64,000 nucleotides of DNA, from assembly GCF_000264785.1 (NCBI RefSeq), contig NZ_AFJI01000064.1:53350-117349 (forward strand). Reading direction: 5' to 3'. The notes beneath the pieces are model-generated. The model was not told the origin of the DNA. It made no database searches and saw nothing but the letters and a program-made list of their open reading frames with translations. This stretch comes from Edwardsiella ictaluri ATCC 33202 (GTDB lineage Bacteria; Pseudomonadota; Gammaproteobacteria; Enterobacterales; Enterobacteriaceae). Position numbers and translations under genes: made by a program. This document shows positions 19,055 to 30,766 of the stretch, in pieces. Each line of letters begins with the position of its first letter. Position 1 is the stretch's first letter.

Positions 19055-19095
19055 AAAAAAACCCCGTAGCCGACGTCGCGGCAACGGGTTTTTTT
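19055..19095. terminator. Bidirectional terminator between znuB and ruvB
   Basis: CCCGTAGCCG pairs with CGGCAACGGG (one mismatch), flanked by A7 on the left and T7 on the right. It can therefore stop both converging transcripts. Confidence 0.85.
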
Positions 19096-19105
19096 ACAGC
19101 GGCTC

Positions 19106-20110
19106 CTACTCTGCGCGATCGATGCCGAAGTGTTGGTAGGCATGGACAGTCGCGATACGCCCACGCGGCGTACGCTGAATGAACCCCTGCTGGATCAGAT
19201 ACGGCTCCAGCACATCCTCAATGGTCTCGCGCTCCTCGCCAATCGCCGCCGCCAGGTTATCCAGCCCGACCGGCCCCCCCATAAACTTATCGATCACCGC
19301 CAACAGCAGCTTGCGATCCATATAGTCAAAGCCTGCGGCATCCACATCCAGCATATTCAGTGCCTGCGCAGCCACCTCACCGTCAATTCGCCCGTCGGCG
19401 CACACCTCGGCAAAATCGCGCACCCGGCGCAGCAGACGGTTGGCAATACGCGGCGTACCGCGCGAGCGACGTGCCACCTCCAGCGCGCCTTCATCCGTCA
19501 GCGCCAGCCCCAGGCAGTGGGCGCTACGCCCGACGATATGCTGTAGATCGGCCACCTGATAAAACTCCAGCCGCTGCACGATGCCAAAGCGGTCACGCAG
19601 CGGTGAGGTCAGCGATCCGGCGCGGGTGGTCGCACCGACCAGCGTAAAAGGCGGCAGGTCGATCTTGATCGAGCGCGCCGCCGGCCCCTCGCCGATCATA
19701 ATATCCAGCTGATAGTCTTCCATTGCCGGGTAGAGCACCTCTTCCACCACCGGCGACAAGCGATGGATCTCATCGATGAACAGCACATCGTGCGGCTCCA
19801 GATTGGTCAGCATGGCCGCCAGATCGCCCGCCTTCTCCAACACGGGCCCCGAGGTGGTGCGCAGATTGACCCCCATCTCATTGGCGACGATGTTGGCCAG
19901 CGTGGTTTTCCCCAGCCCCGGCGGCCCGAAGATCAGCAGGTGATCCAGCGCATCACCGCGCAGCTTGGCCGCCTTAATAAAAATCTCCATCTGCCCGCGC
20001 ACCTGCGGCTGGCCAACGTAGTCGGCCAGTGTCTTCGGCCGAATGGCGCGATCGAGGAACTCCTCCTCACTCTGGGCATCGGCGGCAATCAGACGATCGG
20101 CTTCTATCAT
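19106..20110 (-). CDS. ruvB: Holliday junction branch migration ATPase RuvB
   Basis: Hexameric AAA+ motor that drives branch migration with RuvA. 334 residues with Walker [10 protein letters not shown], Walker B FIDEIH, sensor GATTRAG, the arginine finger region PLRDRFG and a C-terminal winged helix ([13 protein letters not shown]). 19 bp downstream of ruvA in one operon. Confidence 0.97.
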   Translation of the reverse strand: MIEADRLIAADAQSEEEFLDRAIRPKTLADYVGQPQVRGQMEIFIKAAKLRGDALDHLLIFGPPGLGKTTLANIVANEMGVNLRTTSGPVLEKAGDLAAMLTNLEPHDVLFIDEIHRLSPVVEEVLYPAMEDYQLDIMIGEGPAARSIKIDLPPFTLVGATTRAGSLTSPLRDRFGIVQRLEFYQVADLQHIVGRSAHCLGLALTDEGALEVARRSRGTPRIANRLLRRVRDFAEVCADGRIDGEVAAQALNMLDVDAAGFDYMDRKLLLAVIDKFMGGPVGLDNLAAAIGEERETIEDVLEPYLIQQGFIQRTPRGRIATVHAYQHFGIDRAE

Positions 20111-20129
20111 CCCGTGCTCTCCTGGGTTA

Positions 20130-20744
20130 TTACAGCGCAGCGCGCAGCGCGTCGCGGATCAGGGTTTCACTGTCAGCACCGGCCACCGCCACCCGGTTCA
20201 CCAAGCGACTGGCCTCCTGCGGCTTGTAGCCCAGCGCGATCAGCGCGGCAACCGCCTCGCCCTCAGCATCCGCCTGAGCCTGAGGCTGGGCACTCGGCAG
20301 CTGCGCATCCGCCGGGGTGAACAGATCGCCGCTCAGCCCCTTGAAGCGGTCCTTCATCTCGACCACCAGCCGCTCAGCCGTTTTCTTGCCCACGCCCGGC
20401 AGCTTGACCAGCGCCGCAACCTCTTCACGCTCAACCGCCGTGACAAACTGCTGGGCCGACATCCCGGACAGGATCGCCAGCGCCAGCTTAGGCCCAACGC
20501 CGTTGACTTTGATCAGTTCACGAAACAGCGCACGCTCCTGCTTATTGTTGAAGCCATACAGCAGCTGGGCATCCTCGCGCACCACAAAGTGGGTAAAGAT
20601 CACCGCTTCACTGCCGACCTGTGGCAACTCATAAAAGCAGGTCATCGGCATCTGCACCTCATACCCGACACCGTGGGCTTCCAGCACCACCTGCGGCGGC
20701 TGTTTTTCCAGAATAGTACCTCTGAGGCGACCAATCACGCGCAC
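20130..20744 (-). CDS. ruvA: Holliday junction DNA-binding subunit RuvA
   Basis: Tetrameric protein that holds the four-way junction and loads RuvB. 204 residues: an OB-fold N-terminal domain, two helix-hairpin-helix motifs ([15 protein letters not shown] and [15 protein letters not shown]) and the small C-terminal RuvB-contact domain after an acidic/Gln linker. First gene of ruvAB, with a LexA box upstream. Confidence 0.97.
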   Translation of the reverse strand: MRVIGRLRGTILEKQPPQVVLEAHGVGYEVQMPMTCFYELPQVGSEAVIFTHFVVREDAQLLYGFNNKQERALFRELIKVNGVGPKLALAILSGMSAQQFVTAVEREEVAALVKLPGVGKKTAERLVVEMKDRFKGLSGDLFTPADAQLPSAQPQAQADAEGEAVAALIALGYKPQEASRLVNRVAVAGADSETLIRDALRAAL

Positions 20745-20786
20745 ACCCTCTCTGTCTCCGTCAAATAATGCCTCCGCTTATACCAT

Positions 20787-20813
20787 AAAAAAGGCTGGAT
20801 GAATATCCAGCCT
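20787..20813 (-). terminator. ruvC terminator
   Basis: Perfect nine-base arms AGGCTGGAT / ATCCAGCCT with a four-base loop, followed leftward by TTTTTTAT. It ends ruvC transcripts before ruvA. Its stem contains the LexA box. Confidence 0.8.
20795..20810. promoter_or_regulatory. LexA (SOS) box of ruvAB
   Basis: On the minus strand CTGGATATTCATCCAG fits the CTG-N10-CAG LexA consensus and closely resembles the E. coli ruvAB SOS box. It lies about 51 bp upstream of the ruvA start. The same bases form the stem of the ruvC terminator. Confidence 0.75.
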
Positions 20814-20873
20814 GTAATAAAGCGTCGGGCATCTCCCGCCCTCTCCGCACAGCGCACATTTCGCACGCCGCGG

Positions 20874-21395
20874 TCAGCGCAAGCGTCCCCGTGCCAGATT
20901 CAGCCTGCCGCTGCTGATGCGCAGCGCGTTCTGGCTGACGTGGCAGTGGGTGATCGCCACGGCCAACGCATCGGCGGCGTCCGCCTGTGGGTTCGCCGGC
21001 AGCTTCAGCAGCGAGCGCACCATATGCTGCACCTGGGCCTTTTCCGCCCCGCCGTTGCCCACCACCGTCTGCTTGATCTGGCGCGCCGCGTATTCAAACA
21101 CCGGCAGATCACGGTTCACCGCCGCCACGATGGCGGCGCCGCGCGCCTGTCCCAGCTTCAGCGCCGAATCGGCGTTCTTGGCCATAAAAACCTGTTCAAT
21201 GGCGAAGCAGTCGGGGTTGAACTGGGTGATGATTTCACTGACGCCGGCGTACACCAGCTTAAGACGGGTAGGCAGATCGTCGACGGCAGTGCGGATGCAG
21301 CCGCTGCCGATATATTCGAGCTGCCTCCCCTGCTGGCGGATCACGCCATAGCCGGTGATCCGCGAGCCGGGGTCAATCCCGAGGATGATACTCAT
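20874..21395 (-). CDS. ruvC: Holliday junction resolvase RuvC
   Basis: Dimeric endonuclease that cuts junctions moved by RuvAB. 173 residues, RNase H-like fold. The first catalytic Asp is in ILGIDPGSR and a Glu in FAIEQVF; the C-terminal acidic pair is in [13 protein letters not shown]. Start overlaps the yebC stop by 4 bp (ATGA), so translation is coupled. Separated from ruvAB by its own terminator, as in E. coli. Confidence 0.97.
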
Positions 21396-22138
21396 TCCAG
21401 AGTAGCCGCAACCTCATCGGAGATTTCACCATTGTGATACACTTCCTGCACATCATCGCAGTCTTCCAGCATATCGATCAGACGCAGCAGCTTCGGCGCG
21501 GTATCCGCATCCATGTCAGCCTGGGTCGACGGGATCATGGAGACCTCTGCCGACTCGGCGACCAGACCGGCGGCATCCAGCGCATCCTTCACCTGGCCGA
21601 AGGTTTCCCACGGGGTGTACACATCGATGGCGCCGTCGTCATAGGTCACCACATCATCGGCACCGGCCTCCAGCGCCGCATCCATCACCGCATCTTCATC
21701 CAGACCCGGCGCATAGGAGATCACCCCTTTCTTGGTGAACAGATAAGCTACAGAGCCATCGGTACCCAGATTGCCGCCGCACTTGGTAAAGGCATGACGC
21801 ACTTCAGATACGGTACGGTTACGGTTGTCGCTCAGACACTCCACCATCACGGCGGTGCCACCCGGGCCGTAGCCTTCATAGATGATGGTCTCCATGTTGC
21901 CGTCGTCATCGCCGCCCACGCCGCGCGCGATGGCGCGGTTCAGGGTGTCGCGGGTCATGTTGTTGGACAGCGCCTTATCAACGGCCGCGCGCAGACGCGG
22001 GTTTGCGTCCGGATCGCCGCCACCCAGCTTGGCGGCAGTCACCAGCTCGCGAATAATCTTGGTAAAGATTTTACCGCGCTTGGCATCCTGCGCAGCCTTA
22101 CGATGTTTGGTGTTGGCCCACTTACTATGACCTGCCAT
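21392..22138 (-). CDS. yebC: YebC/PmpR family protein, TACO1-like
   Basis: A 248-residue cytoplasmic protein. Family members were first described as DNA-binding regulators and are now also linked to relief of ribosome stalling on proline-rich stretches. The start [20 protein letters not shown] at 22138 is the universal YebC N-terminus; the longer open frame upstream is not conserved. Directly upstream of ruvC in one leftward unit. Confidence 0.94.
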
Positions 22139-22237
22139 ATAAATCTCCGCTAAAGGCGCAAAGGCCCTAAAATAGTCAATATGCACGCCTGTAAATCAAT
22201 GCGAACGGCCAGTATGACCGCCCGTACAGGCACGTAA

Positions 22238-22672
22238 TCAAGGGACGAACTGTTCGATCGCCTGTCGGTTACTCCAGGATTTGGTCAGCCCGGCCGCCCC
22301 TGCGGCGTCCAGCCAACGGTAGGCCAGATGTTCGCTGAGCGGGATCGCCCGCTCAGCAGGGATGGCCAAACAGAACCAATGCTCTAGGTTACGCGTCACG
22401 CCGGGCGCATAGCGGTGGCGCAGGTGCGCAAACAGTTCAAACTCCACGCAGCGCTGGCAGTCCGTCAGCGTCAAATGCTCCTTGACGATGTCGATACCCA
22501 CTTCTTCCTTTACTTCACGCTGCGCAGCCTGCGACGGCGACTCTCCCGATTCCAGACTGCCGGTTACCGACTGCCAGAAATCGGGGTCATCGCGCCGCTG
22601 CAACATCAGCACCCGTCCCCCCTGGCGGGCATAGATCACCACCAGGATGGATTCCGGACGCTTATAGGCCAT
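22238..22672 (-). CDS. nudB: Dihydroneopterin triphosphate diphosphatase NudB
   Basis: Nudix hydrolase for the second step of folate synthesis. 144 residues. The Nudix box is present as GSLESGESPSQAAQREVKEEVG (within residues about 37-59) with the catalytic REVKEEVG. Its start overlaps the aspS stop by one base (TAATG), as in the conserved aspS-nudB-yebC-ruvC cluster. Confidence 0.95.
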   Translation of the reverse strand: MAYKRPESILVVIYARQGGRVLMLQRRDDPDFWQSVTGSLESGESPSQAAQREVKEEVGIDIVKEHLTLTDCQRCVEFELFAHLRHRYAPGVTRNLEHWFCLAIPAERAIPLSEHLAYRWLDAAGAAGLTKSWSNRQAIEQFVP

Positions 22673-24447
22673 TACGCGTCGCTGCCCTGTTTGGCACAGA
22701 CGGCGATAGAGAGCTCCTGCAGCGCCGCCGGGTTGGCGCGGCTCGGGGCGTCGGTCAGCGGACAGGCCGCCGCCGTGGTTTTCGGGAATGCGATCACGTC
22801 GCGGATATTCTCCGTACCGGTCAGCAGCATCACCAGGCGATCCAGGCCAAACGCCAGACCGGCGTGCGGCGGGGTGCCAAACTTCAGCGCATCCAGCAGG
22901 AAGCCGAACTTCTCGCGCTGCTCCTGCTCGTTGATCCCCAGAATATCGAAGACCGCAGACTGCATGGCACCACTGTGAATACGGACGGAGCCACCGCCCA
23001 CCTCATAGCCATTCATCACCATATCGTAGGCGTTGGCGATGGCGCCGACCGGATTGGCCTTCAGCGCCTCCGGGCTGATATCGCGCGGCGAGGTGAACGG
23101 GTGGTGCATCGCGGCCAGGCCGCCTTCGCCGTCCTCTTCGAACATCGGGAAATCGACCACCCACAGCGGCGCCCAGCGTGACTCGTCGGTCAGCTGCAGA
23201 TCGCGCCCGACCTTCAGACGCAGCGCACCCATGGCATCGGTGGCTACCTTGGCGCTGTCGGCGCCGAAGAAGATGATGTCGCCGCTCTGCGCGCCGCTGC
23301 GCGCCAGAATGCCTTCCAGCACCTCGGCGTTGAGGAACTTAGCGATCGGGCTCTGCACGCCATCCATCCCGGCGGCACGATCGTTGACCTTCATCCAGGC
23401 GAGCCCTTTGGCGCCATAGATGCCGACAAACTGACCGTACTCATCGATATTCTTACGGGTCAGGGTCGCACCGCCCGGCACGCGCAGCGCGATCACCCGC
23501 CCTCTGGCATCGTTGGCCGGACCGGAGAAGACCTTAAAGTCGACGCTCTTAACCAGATCGGCCACATCGACCAGCTCCAGCGGGTTACGCAGATCCGGCT
23601 TATCCGAGCCGAAACGGCGCATCGCCTCTGCAAAGGTCATCACCGGGAAGTCGCCCAGATCCACCCCTTTGATCTCCATCCACAGCGCACGGGCCAGCGC
23701 TTCCATGATCTCACGCACCTGCCCGGCGCTCATGAAAGAGGTCTCCACATCGATCTGGGTGAACTCCGGCTGACGGTCTGCGCGCAGATCTTCGTCGCGG
23801 AAGCACTTCACTATCTGGTAGTAGCGGTCAAAGCCGGACATCATCAGCAGCTGTTTAAACAGCTGGGGCGACTGCGGCAACGCATAAAACTTGCCTTTAT
23901 GCACCCGGCTCGGCACCAGGTAGTCACGCGCCCCTTCCGGCGTCGCCTTGGTCAGCATCGGGGTTTCGATATCCAGGAAGCCGTGGTTATCCATGAAACG
24001 ACGCACGAATGCGGTGATCTTGGCGCGGGTCTTCAGACGCGCAGCCATCTCCGGACGACGCAGATCCAGGTAGCGGTACTTGAGGCGATTCTCTTCACTG
24101 TTAGTCTGGTTAAAGTCCAGCGGCAGCGGCTCGGCGCGGTTGATGAGGGTCAGGCCATGGCCAAAGACTTCGATCTCCCCGGTCGGCATCTCGCTGTTAC
24201 GCTGACTCTCCGGGCGCGCACGCACGGTACCGGTTACCTGCACGCAAAACTCGTTACGCAGCTCAGAGGCCTGACGGAAGGCATCCTGATGATCCGGATC
24301 GAAGAACACCTGAACCACCCCTTCGCGGTCGCGCAGATCGATAAAGATCAGACCGCCCAAATCACGGCGGCGGTGTACCCAACCACACAGGGTCACTTCC
24401 TGGCCCACATGGGACAGATTCAACTGCCCGCAATAATTAGTACGCAT
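22672..24447 (-). CDS. aspS: Aspartyl-tRNA synthetase
   Basis: Class IIb synthetase, 591 residues (E. coli 590). It has the OB-fold anticodon domain (about 1-110), motif 2 [26 protein letters not shown], the bacterial GAD insertion (about 290-420) and motif 3 [13 protein letters not shown]. Charges tRNA-Asp. First gene of the aspS-nudB pair. Confidence 0.98.
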   Translation of the reverse strand: MRTNYCGQLNLSHVGQEVTLCGWVHRRRDLGGLIFIDLRDREGVVQVFFDPDHQDAFRQASELRNEFCVQVTGTVRARPESQRNSEMPTGEIEVFGHGLTLINRAEPLPLDFNQTNSEENRLKYRYLDLRRPEMAARLKTRAKITAFVRRFMDNHGFLDIETPMLTKATPEGARDYLVPSRVHKGKFYALPQSPQLFKQLLMMSGFDRYYQIVKCFRDEDLRADRQPEFTQIDVETSFMSAGQVREIMEALARALWMEIKGVDLGDFPVMTFAEAMRRFGSDKPDLRNPLELVDVADLVKSVDFKVFSGPANDARGRVIALRVPGGATLTRKNIDEYGQFVGIYGAKGLAWMKVNDRAAGMDGVQSPIAKFLNAEVLEGILARSGAQSGDIIFFGADSAKVATDAMGALRLKVGRDLQLTDESRWAPLWVVDFPMFEEDGEGGLAAMHHPFTSPRDISPEALKANPVGAIANAYDMVMNGYEVGGGSVRIHSGAMQSAVFDILGINEQEQREKFGFLLDALKFGTPPHAGLAFGLDRLVMLLTGTENIRDVIAFPKTTAAACPLTDAPSRANPAALQELSIAVCAKQGSDA

Positions 24448-24472
24448 AACGATATCCTTTGGCTTTCTTAAT

Positions 24473-24739
24473 TTATTTTGCCGACGCCGCGCCCGGACAA
24501 CCGGCCGGACACGGGCTGCCTGCGCAGCGCTCTGTTGAAGACGGTGTTTTGTCGGTACGTGGCTTAAAGTCGGTCGCGTACCAGCCGGTCCCCTTTAGCT
24601 GGAAACCGGCGGCTGAAATCTGTTTCTTCAGGGCAGGATGACCACACGCCGGGCAATCAACCAGCGGTGCATCGGACATTTTTTGCAATTTATCCAGATG
24701 ATGATTGCAGTCGCTACAAACGTATTCGTAGATCGGCAT
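24473..24739 (-). CDS. FmdB-family zinc ribbon protein
   Basis: An 88-residue protein that starts [11 protein letters not shown], the typical opening of the FmdB putative regulatory family. It has a four-Cys ribbon C8-X2-C11 ... C29-X2-C32, which should bind zinc or iron. The C-terminal half is low-complexity and adds further cysteines ([14 protein letters not shown]). The function of the family is not established. It ends 25 bp before aspS on the same strand. E. coli has no counterpart at this place. Start chosen at 24739 because the upstream in-frame extension is not family-like. Confidence 0.85.
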   Translation of the reverse strand: MPIYEYVCSDCNHHLDKLQKMSDAPLVDCPACGHPALKKQISAAGFQLKGTGWYATDFKPRTDKTPSSTERCAGSPCPAGCPGAASAK

Positions 24740-24909
24740 AGCTCGGGCGGATTTACATGTTTGATGAAAAAAGGGGGCTATTATACTGGAAATTCCCCGC
24801 TGCGATAAGAGCGCGCGCGCACTTTGCACTGTTTCTCGCCATCTGACACCCTCTGCCTAAGTTGTTATGTTTATGTTATATTTAACCGACCATCACCACG
24901 GAGTAAACC

Positions 24910-25731
24910 ATGTTCTACCTGGGACTGCCGCAGTGGCAACACGCGGCGTGGGCAAAGATAGGCCTGCATGACCTGGCCGACTATAGCCGCCACTTTAACT
25001 GCGTTGAAGGCAACACCACGTTTTACGCCCTGCCTACGCCGGCGCTGGTACGCCGCTGGCGCGATATGACCCACGACGGGTTCCGGTTCTGCTTTAAGTT
25101 TCCGTCCGCCATCAGCCATCAGGCGGCGCTCCTGCACTGCGATCAACAGATTGGCGCTTTTTACCGCGCGCTGCAACCACTGGATCAGCGTCTGGGACAA
25201 CTTTGGCTACAGCTACCGGCCGCCTGTGGCCCCGAGCATCTCCCGCGTCTATGGTCATTTCTCGACACGCTGCCGTGCGGCTATCGCTACGGCGTCGAGG
25301 TGCGCCACACGGCTTTTTTTGCCAAAGGCGACGCCGAGCGCGAGCTTAACCGTGGCTTACAGCAGCGCGCGGTCAATCGCGTGCTCCTCGACAGCCGACC
25401 GGTACACCACGCCCGGCCCCACAGCCACGCCGTACGCGAGGCCCAGCGCAAAAAGCCATGTCTGCCGACGCACGTGCTGATAACCGCCGACATGCCGATG
25501 GTGCGGTTTATCGGTGGGGACAGCCCCGACGCTAATCTGCGCTGGCTGCAGCCATGGCTGCCGCGCCTGCAGGCCTGGAGCCGGGATGTCACCCCTTACC
25601 TGTTTATCCATACGCCGGACTGCCGCGATGCGCCGCAGCAGGCGCAGTTCCTGTGGAACGTCCTGTCCCGGTCCGCCATCGACGGGTTACCGCCGCGCCC
25701 GGACTGGCCGCTGCAGACAGCACTGTTTTGA
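24910..25731 (+). CDS. yecE: DUF72 protein YecE
   Basis: A 273-residue TIM-barrel protein matching E. coli YecE. Typical blocks are FYLGLPQW, the VEGNTTFYALP strand (EgnttFY signature of DUF72) and FRFCFKFP. No biochemical role is known. Divergent from fmdB/aspS; the leader contains an A+T-rich TTATGTTATATTTAA that could be the -10 region. Confidence 0.93.
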   Translation: MFYLGLPQWQHAAWAKIGLHDLADYSRHFNCVEGNTTFYALPTPALVRRWRDMTHDGFRFCFKFPSAISHQAALLHCDQQIGAFYRALQPLDQRLGQLWLQLPAACGPEHLPRLWSFLDTLPCGYRYGVEVRHTAFFAKGDAERELNRGLQQRAVNRVLLDSRPVHHARPHSHAVREAQRKKPCLPTHVLITADMPMVRFIGGDSPDANLRWLQPWLPRLQAWSRDVTPYLFIHTPDCRDAPQQAQFLWNVLSRSAIDGLPPRPDWPLQTALF

Positions 25732-25862
25732 CCCCATATCGCGCAAGCGTTGGGACAATCGTCTGAAAAAATGACAATACTCAACAGATTACGCAGGACA
25801 TTCCGCCATCCTACGGCTATCATTTACAGGCCAATATGATTCAGACAATGGAGCTAAAAAGA

Positions 25863-26261
25863 ATGATCAGCGCGCTCTATGTCGTGCTCGGCGCACTGCT
25901 GTTAGTGATGTTTTCCTGGCAGGTGGTTCGTCTGCGCATGCTTTACCGTGTCAGTTATGGCGACGGTGGTTTTTATGAGCTGCAGACCGCCATCCGTATT
26001 CACGGCAACGCCGTGGAGTACATCCCCATCGCCGCCATACTGCTGGTGATGATGGAGATGAACGGCGCGCGGGTGTGGATGCTCCACCTGTGCGGCGTAC
26101 TGCTGATCCTCGGGCGCCTGATGCACGCCTGGGGCCTGCGTCAGCATGAAATGCAGTGGCGCCGCTCCGGTATGAGCGCCACCTACCTGTCGCTGCTGCT
26201 GATGGTGGTGGCCAATCTCTACTATCTGCCCTGGGGACAGTTGCTACAGACCGGTTATTAA
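25863..26261 (+). CDS. yecN: MAPEG-family inner membrane protein YecN
   Basis: A 132-residue protein with four membrane helices of the MAPEG (eicosanoid/glutathione metabolism) family. IRIHGNAVEYIPIA carries the conserved N and E of family members, and GRLMHAWGL follows. I chose ATG 25863, 9 bases after GGAG and matching E. coli MVSALY, rather than the in-frame ATG at 25836. Substrate unknown. Probably downstream partner of yecE. Confidence 0.9.
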   Translation: MISALYVVLGALLLVMFSWQVVRLRMLYRVSYGDGGFYELQTAIRIHGNAVEYIPIAAILLVMMEMNGARVWMLHLCGVLLILGRLMHAWGLRQHEMQWRRSGMSATYLSLLLMVVANLYYLPWGQLLQTGY

Positions 26262-26266
26262 ACCAC

Positions 26267-26295
26267 AAGGCGGCCCGCTGTGTGCGGGTCGCCTT
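26267..26295. terminator. Hairpin between yecN and the AroP-like gene
   Basis: AAGGCGGCCCGC pairs with GCGGGTCGCCTT apart from one central mismatch, with a five-base loop. The T-tracts are weak. It stands between convergent genes and probably ends both. Confidence 0.65.
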
Positions 26296-26303
26296 GCGTG
26301 ACA

Positions 26304-27671
26304 CTACGCCGATTTTCCGCGGCGCATCCGCGCCAGGCAGAATCCGCCCCACAGCACGCCCAGCCACAGCGGCAGCAGCAGCACCGATATCCGGATCCCC
26401 GGCGTCAGCACCATAATCACCAAGATCAGGCCAAGAAACGCCAGGCACAGGTAGTTACCATAGGGATACCACAGCGCGCGGAACCGTGCCGTCACGCCCA
26501 GACGATTCTGCACCGCCCTGAACTTCAGATGCGCCATGCAGATCATCACCCAGTTGATCACCAGCGTAGAGACCACCAGCGCCATCAGTAGCCCGAACGC
26601 CTTACCCGGCATCAGATAGTTAATCAGGATCACCAGAGAGGTCGTGAGCCCCGAAAGGCCGATTGACCACACCGGGATCCCGCGGCGATTGACCCGGGTC
26701 AGGCGGCGCGGCGCATTACCCTGCAGCGACAGCCCGTACAGCATACGGCTATTGGAGTAGACACAGCTGTTATATACCGACAGCGCGGCGGTCAGGATCA
26801 CCACATTCAATACCGCCGCTACCGTGTTGCTGTTCAAGTGATGGAAGATCATCACAAACGGACTGCTGCTGGCGCCGATCTGCGACCAGGGGTACAGGGC
26901 CAGCAGTACCAGCAGGGAGCCGATATAAAAGATCAGGATACGGTAGACCACCTGATTGGTTGCCTTGGGAATGCTCTTTTCCGGCTCGCTGGCCTCCGCG
27001 GCGGTGATCCCGATCAGCTCAAGGCCGCCGAAGGAGAACATGATCACCGCCATCGCCATGATCAGTCCCCCCCAGCCATGCGGTAAAAAGCCGCCGTGCA
27101 CCCACAGATTCGCCAGCCCCGCCTGGGGCCCGGCGTCACCGGACAGCAGCAGCCAGCTGCCGAACACGATCATCCCGAGGATCGCCGCCACCTTGATCAG
27201 GGCGAACCAGAACTCGGTTTCACCGTACAGACGCACGTTCACCATATTCAGCGCGTTGATCAGGACAAAGAACAGGCTGGCCCACATCCAGGTCGGCACA
27301 TCCGGCCACCAATACTGCATATAGATACCGGCCGCGGTCAGCTCGGCCATGCCGACCAGCACGAACATGACCCAATAGTTCCAGCCGGAGACAAAACCGG
27401 CAAACGGTCCCCAATATTTATGGGCAAAGTGGGCAAACGAACCGGCAACCGGCTCCTGCACCACCATCTCCCCCAGCTGGCGCATGATCAGAAACGCGAT
27501 TGCGCCGCCGATGGCATAGCCCAGTAAAACCGCCGGTCCGGCCAGCTGAATGGCCGGACCGATCCCCAGAAACAGACCGGTGCCCACCGCGCCGCCCAGG
27601 GCGATCAGCTGGATATGCCGGTTTTTTAATCCTCTCTCAAGAGTCGTACTGATGTGCTGCGAATCGCCCAT
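26304..27671 (-). CDS. aroP: Aromatic amino acid permease, AroP/PheP type
   Basis: An APC-superfamily amino acid:proton symporter of 455 residues and 12 helices. It starts after AGAGGAAAAA. The helix 1 motif IQLIALGGAVGTGLFLG, QLGEMVVQEPVAGSFAHFA and MFSFGGLELIGITAAEA are close to AroP, and INWVMICMAHLKFR is shared with the same group. The substrate is therefore probably Phe/Tyr/Trp, but a PheP-like narrow range or another hydrophobic amino acid is possible. It sits between yecN and cmoA, where E. coli has no transporter. Monocistronic. Confidence 0.85.
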   Translation of the reverse strand: MGDSQHISTTLERGLKNRHIQLIALGGAVGTGLFLGIGPAIQLAGPAVLLGYAIGGAIAFLIMRQLGEMVVQEPVAGSFAHFAHKYWGPFAGFVSGWNYWVMFVLVGMAELTAAGIYMQYWWPDVPTWMWASLFFVLINALNMVNVRLYGETEFWFALIKVAAILGMIVFGSWLLLSGDAGPQAGLANLWVHGGFLPHGWGGLIMAMAVIMFSFGGLELIGITAAEASEPEKSIPKATNQVVYRILIFYIGSLLVLLALYPWSQIGASSSPFVMIFHHLNSNTVAAVLNVVILTAALSVYNSCVYSNSRMLYGLSLQGNAPRRLTRVNRRGIPVWSIGLSGLTTSLVILINYLMPGKAFGLLMALVVSTLVINWVMICMAHLKFRAVQNRLGVTARFRALWYPYGNYLCLAFLGLILVIMVLTPGIRISVLLLPLWLGVLWGGFCLARMRRGKSA

Positions 27672-27912
27672 TTTTTCCTCTGTGCGATAGCGTCATGGCA
27701 ACTGAATTAACTGCGGTCTCCGTGGCGCATCGTATTATTTTGTTTACAACGCGCATGGGTTTGTATCACCCGGCACTATTGCAATCAAGGCAAACCTCAT
27801 GCAGTCAGACGCGACAGCGTGCAGAGTATACCGCGCTTGGTGCGACGCTGGCGGAGTGCGAGTGCGCACTGGACGAAATAGCACATAGCCGCCATAGGGC
27901 ATTCTCTGCTAA

Positions 27913-29687
<1,775 letters not shown>

Positions 29688-29708
29688 GCTCCTGCGCCAT
29701 AAAAAAGA

Positions 29709-29742
29709 GCCCCAACCGGCAAGGTGTGGGGCCGAACTTTTT
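29709..29742 (+). terminator. cmoAB terminator
   Basis: Short stem GCCCCA / TGGGGC with a 12-base loop, followed by TTTTT at 29738-29742, 22 bp after the cmoB stop. Confidence 0.6.
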
Positions 29743-29793
29743 AGCAAACCCTCCGCTACAAAGCCGTACTTACGTCTACTGGAGACCGGTTCC

Positions 29794-30549
29794 TCAGATG
29801 CTGCAGCCGACGGTTTCCATCATCTGCAGCGCCGATTTCATCGCCTCAACCATACCGCCGTCCACGCAGTAGTGGCTAAACTCATCGTTCTCCGCATGGC
29901 TCATGCTGACGCCCGCCTTGCGGTAGCGCATCGTTGACGGCACACAGTGGCCGGCAGAGGTATGCACCTCCTGCAGACCAATCCCACTGAATTTATGCAG
30001 ATTGGAGAGGCGCACCCCGGCCCCGGCCATGATCAGCGGTCCGCGGCTGGCCTGCTGCAGCTGACGCAGCAGCGGCAACCCGGCCTCCGCCGTCTGCTGC
30101 TGCCCTGAGGTCAGAATGCGCGCAATACCGAGATCGGTCAGCTGGGAAAGCGCCTGCAGCGGGTTGGCGCACATGTCGAAGGCGCGGTGAAAGGTCACCG
30201 CCATCGGACCGGCCAACGCCATCAGCTCACCCATGCGGCGCAGATCAATGTGTCCCTCTTCATCCAGTAAGCCGATCACCGCGCCGGGAAACCCCAGATC
30301 GCGCACCAGCGCCAGATCGCACTTCATCAGCGCAAACTCGCTGTCGCTGTAGCAAAAATCGCCGCTGCGCGGACGGATAATCGGGTGTACAGGCACGCTC
30401 ACCCGCTCCCGACACCCCACCAGCGTGCCATAGCTGGGGGTGATCCCACCATCCTGCTGGCTGGCACACAGCTCAATGCGGTCTGCCCCCGCCGCCTGCG
30501 CTATCTCGGCGCAGGCCAGGGAGTAGCAGCATACCTCTAACGTCAGCAT
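29794..30549 (-). CDS. cutC: Copper homeostasis protein CutC
   Basis: A 251-residue TIM-barrel protein. Blocks [41 protein letters not shown] and IMAGAGVR match CutC. Linked to copper tolerance genetically, though its enzymatic role is unsettled. I chose ATG 30549 after CGGAGGTTTAT, since the longer frame to 30600 has no homology. E. coli has torYZ next to it; here they are absent. Confidence 0.94.
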   Translation of the reverse strand: MLTLEVCCYSLACAEIAQAAGADRIELCASQQDGGITPSYGTLVGCRERVSVPVHPIIRPRSGDFCYSDSEFALMKCDLALVRDLGFPGAVIGLLDEEGHIDLRRMGELMALAGPMAVTFHRAFDMCANPLQALSQLTDLGIARILTSGQQQTAEAGLPLLRQLQQASRGPLIMAGAGVRLSNLHKFSGIGLQEVHTSAGHCVPSTMRYRKAGVSMSHAENDEFSHYCVDGGMVEAMKSALQMMETVGCSI

Positions 30550-30766
30550 ATAAACCTCCGAATCAACAGCCAAAACGGTGCGGATGTGAAAAATACTCAT
30601 ATCAACAGCCCAAATATTGAGAATCTCCCCTCACCTCGCCTACTCTGTAGGCGACGCGGACGCGATACGCACCGCAGAGTACCACGCGGGCTGACAGCAG
30701 GCCGCGCGCCGACAGTAACCGGTTTCAGCCTCAGGGACGTAGTTAGCCTACTAAAGGATAATCGCG

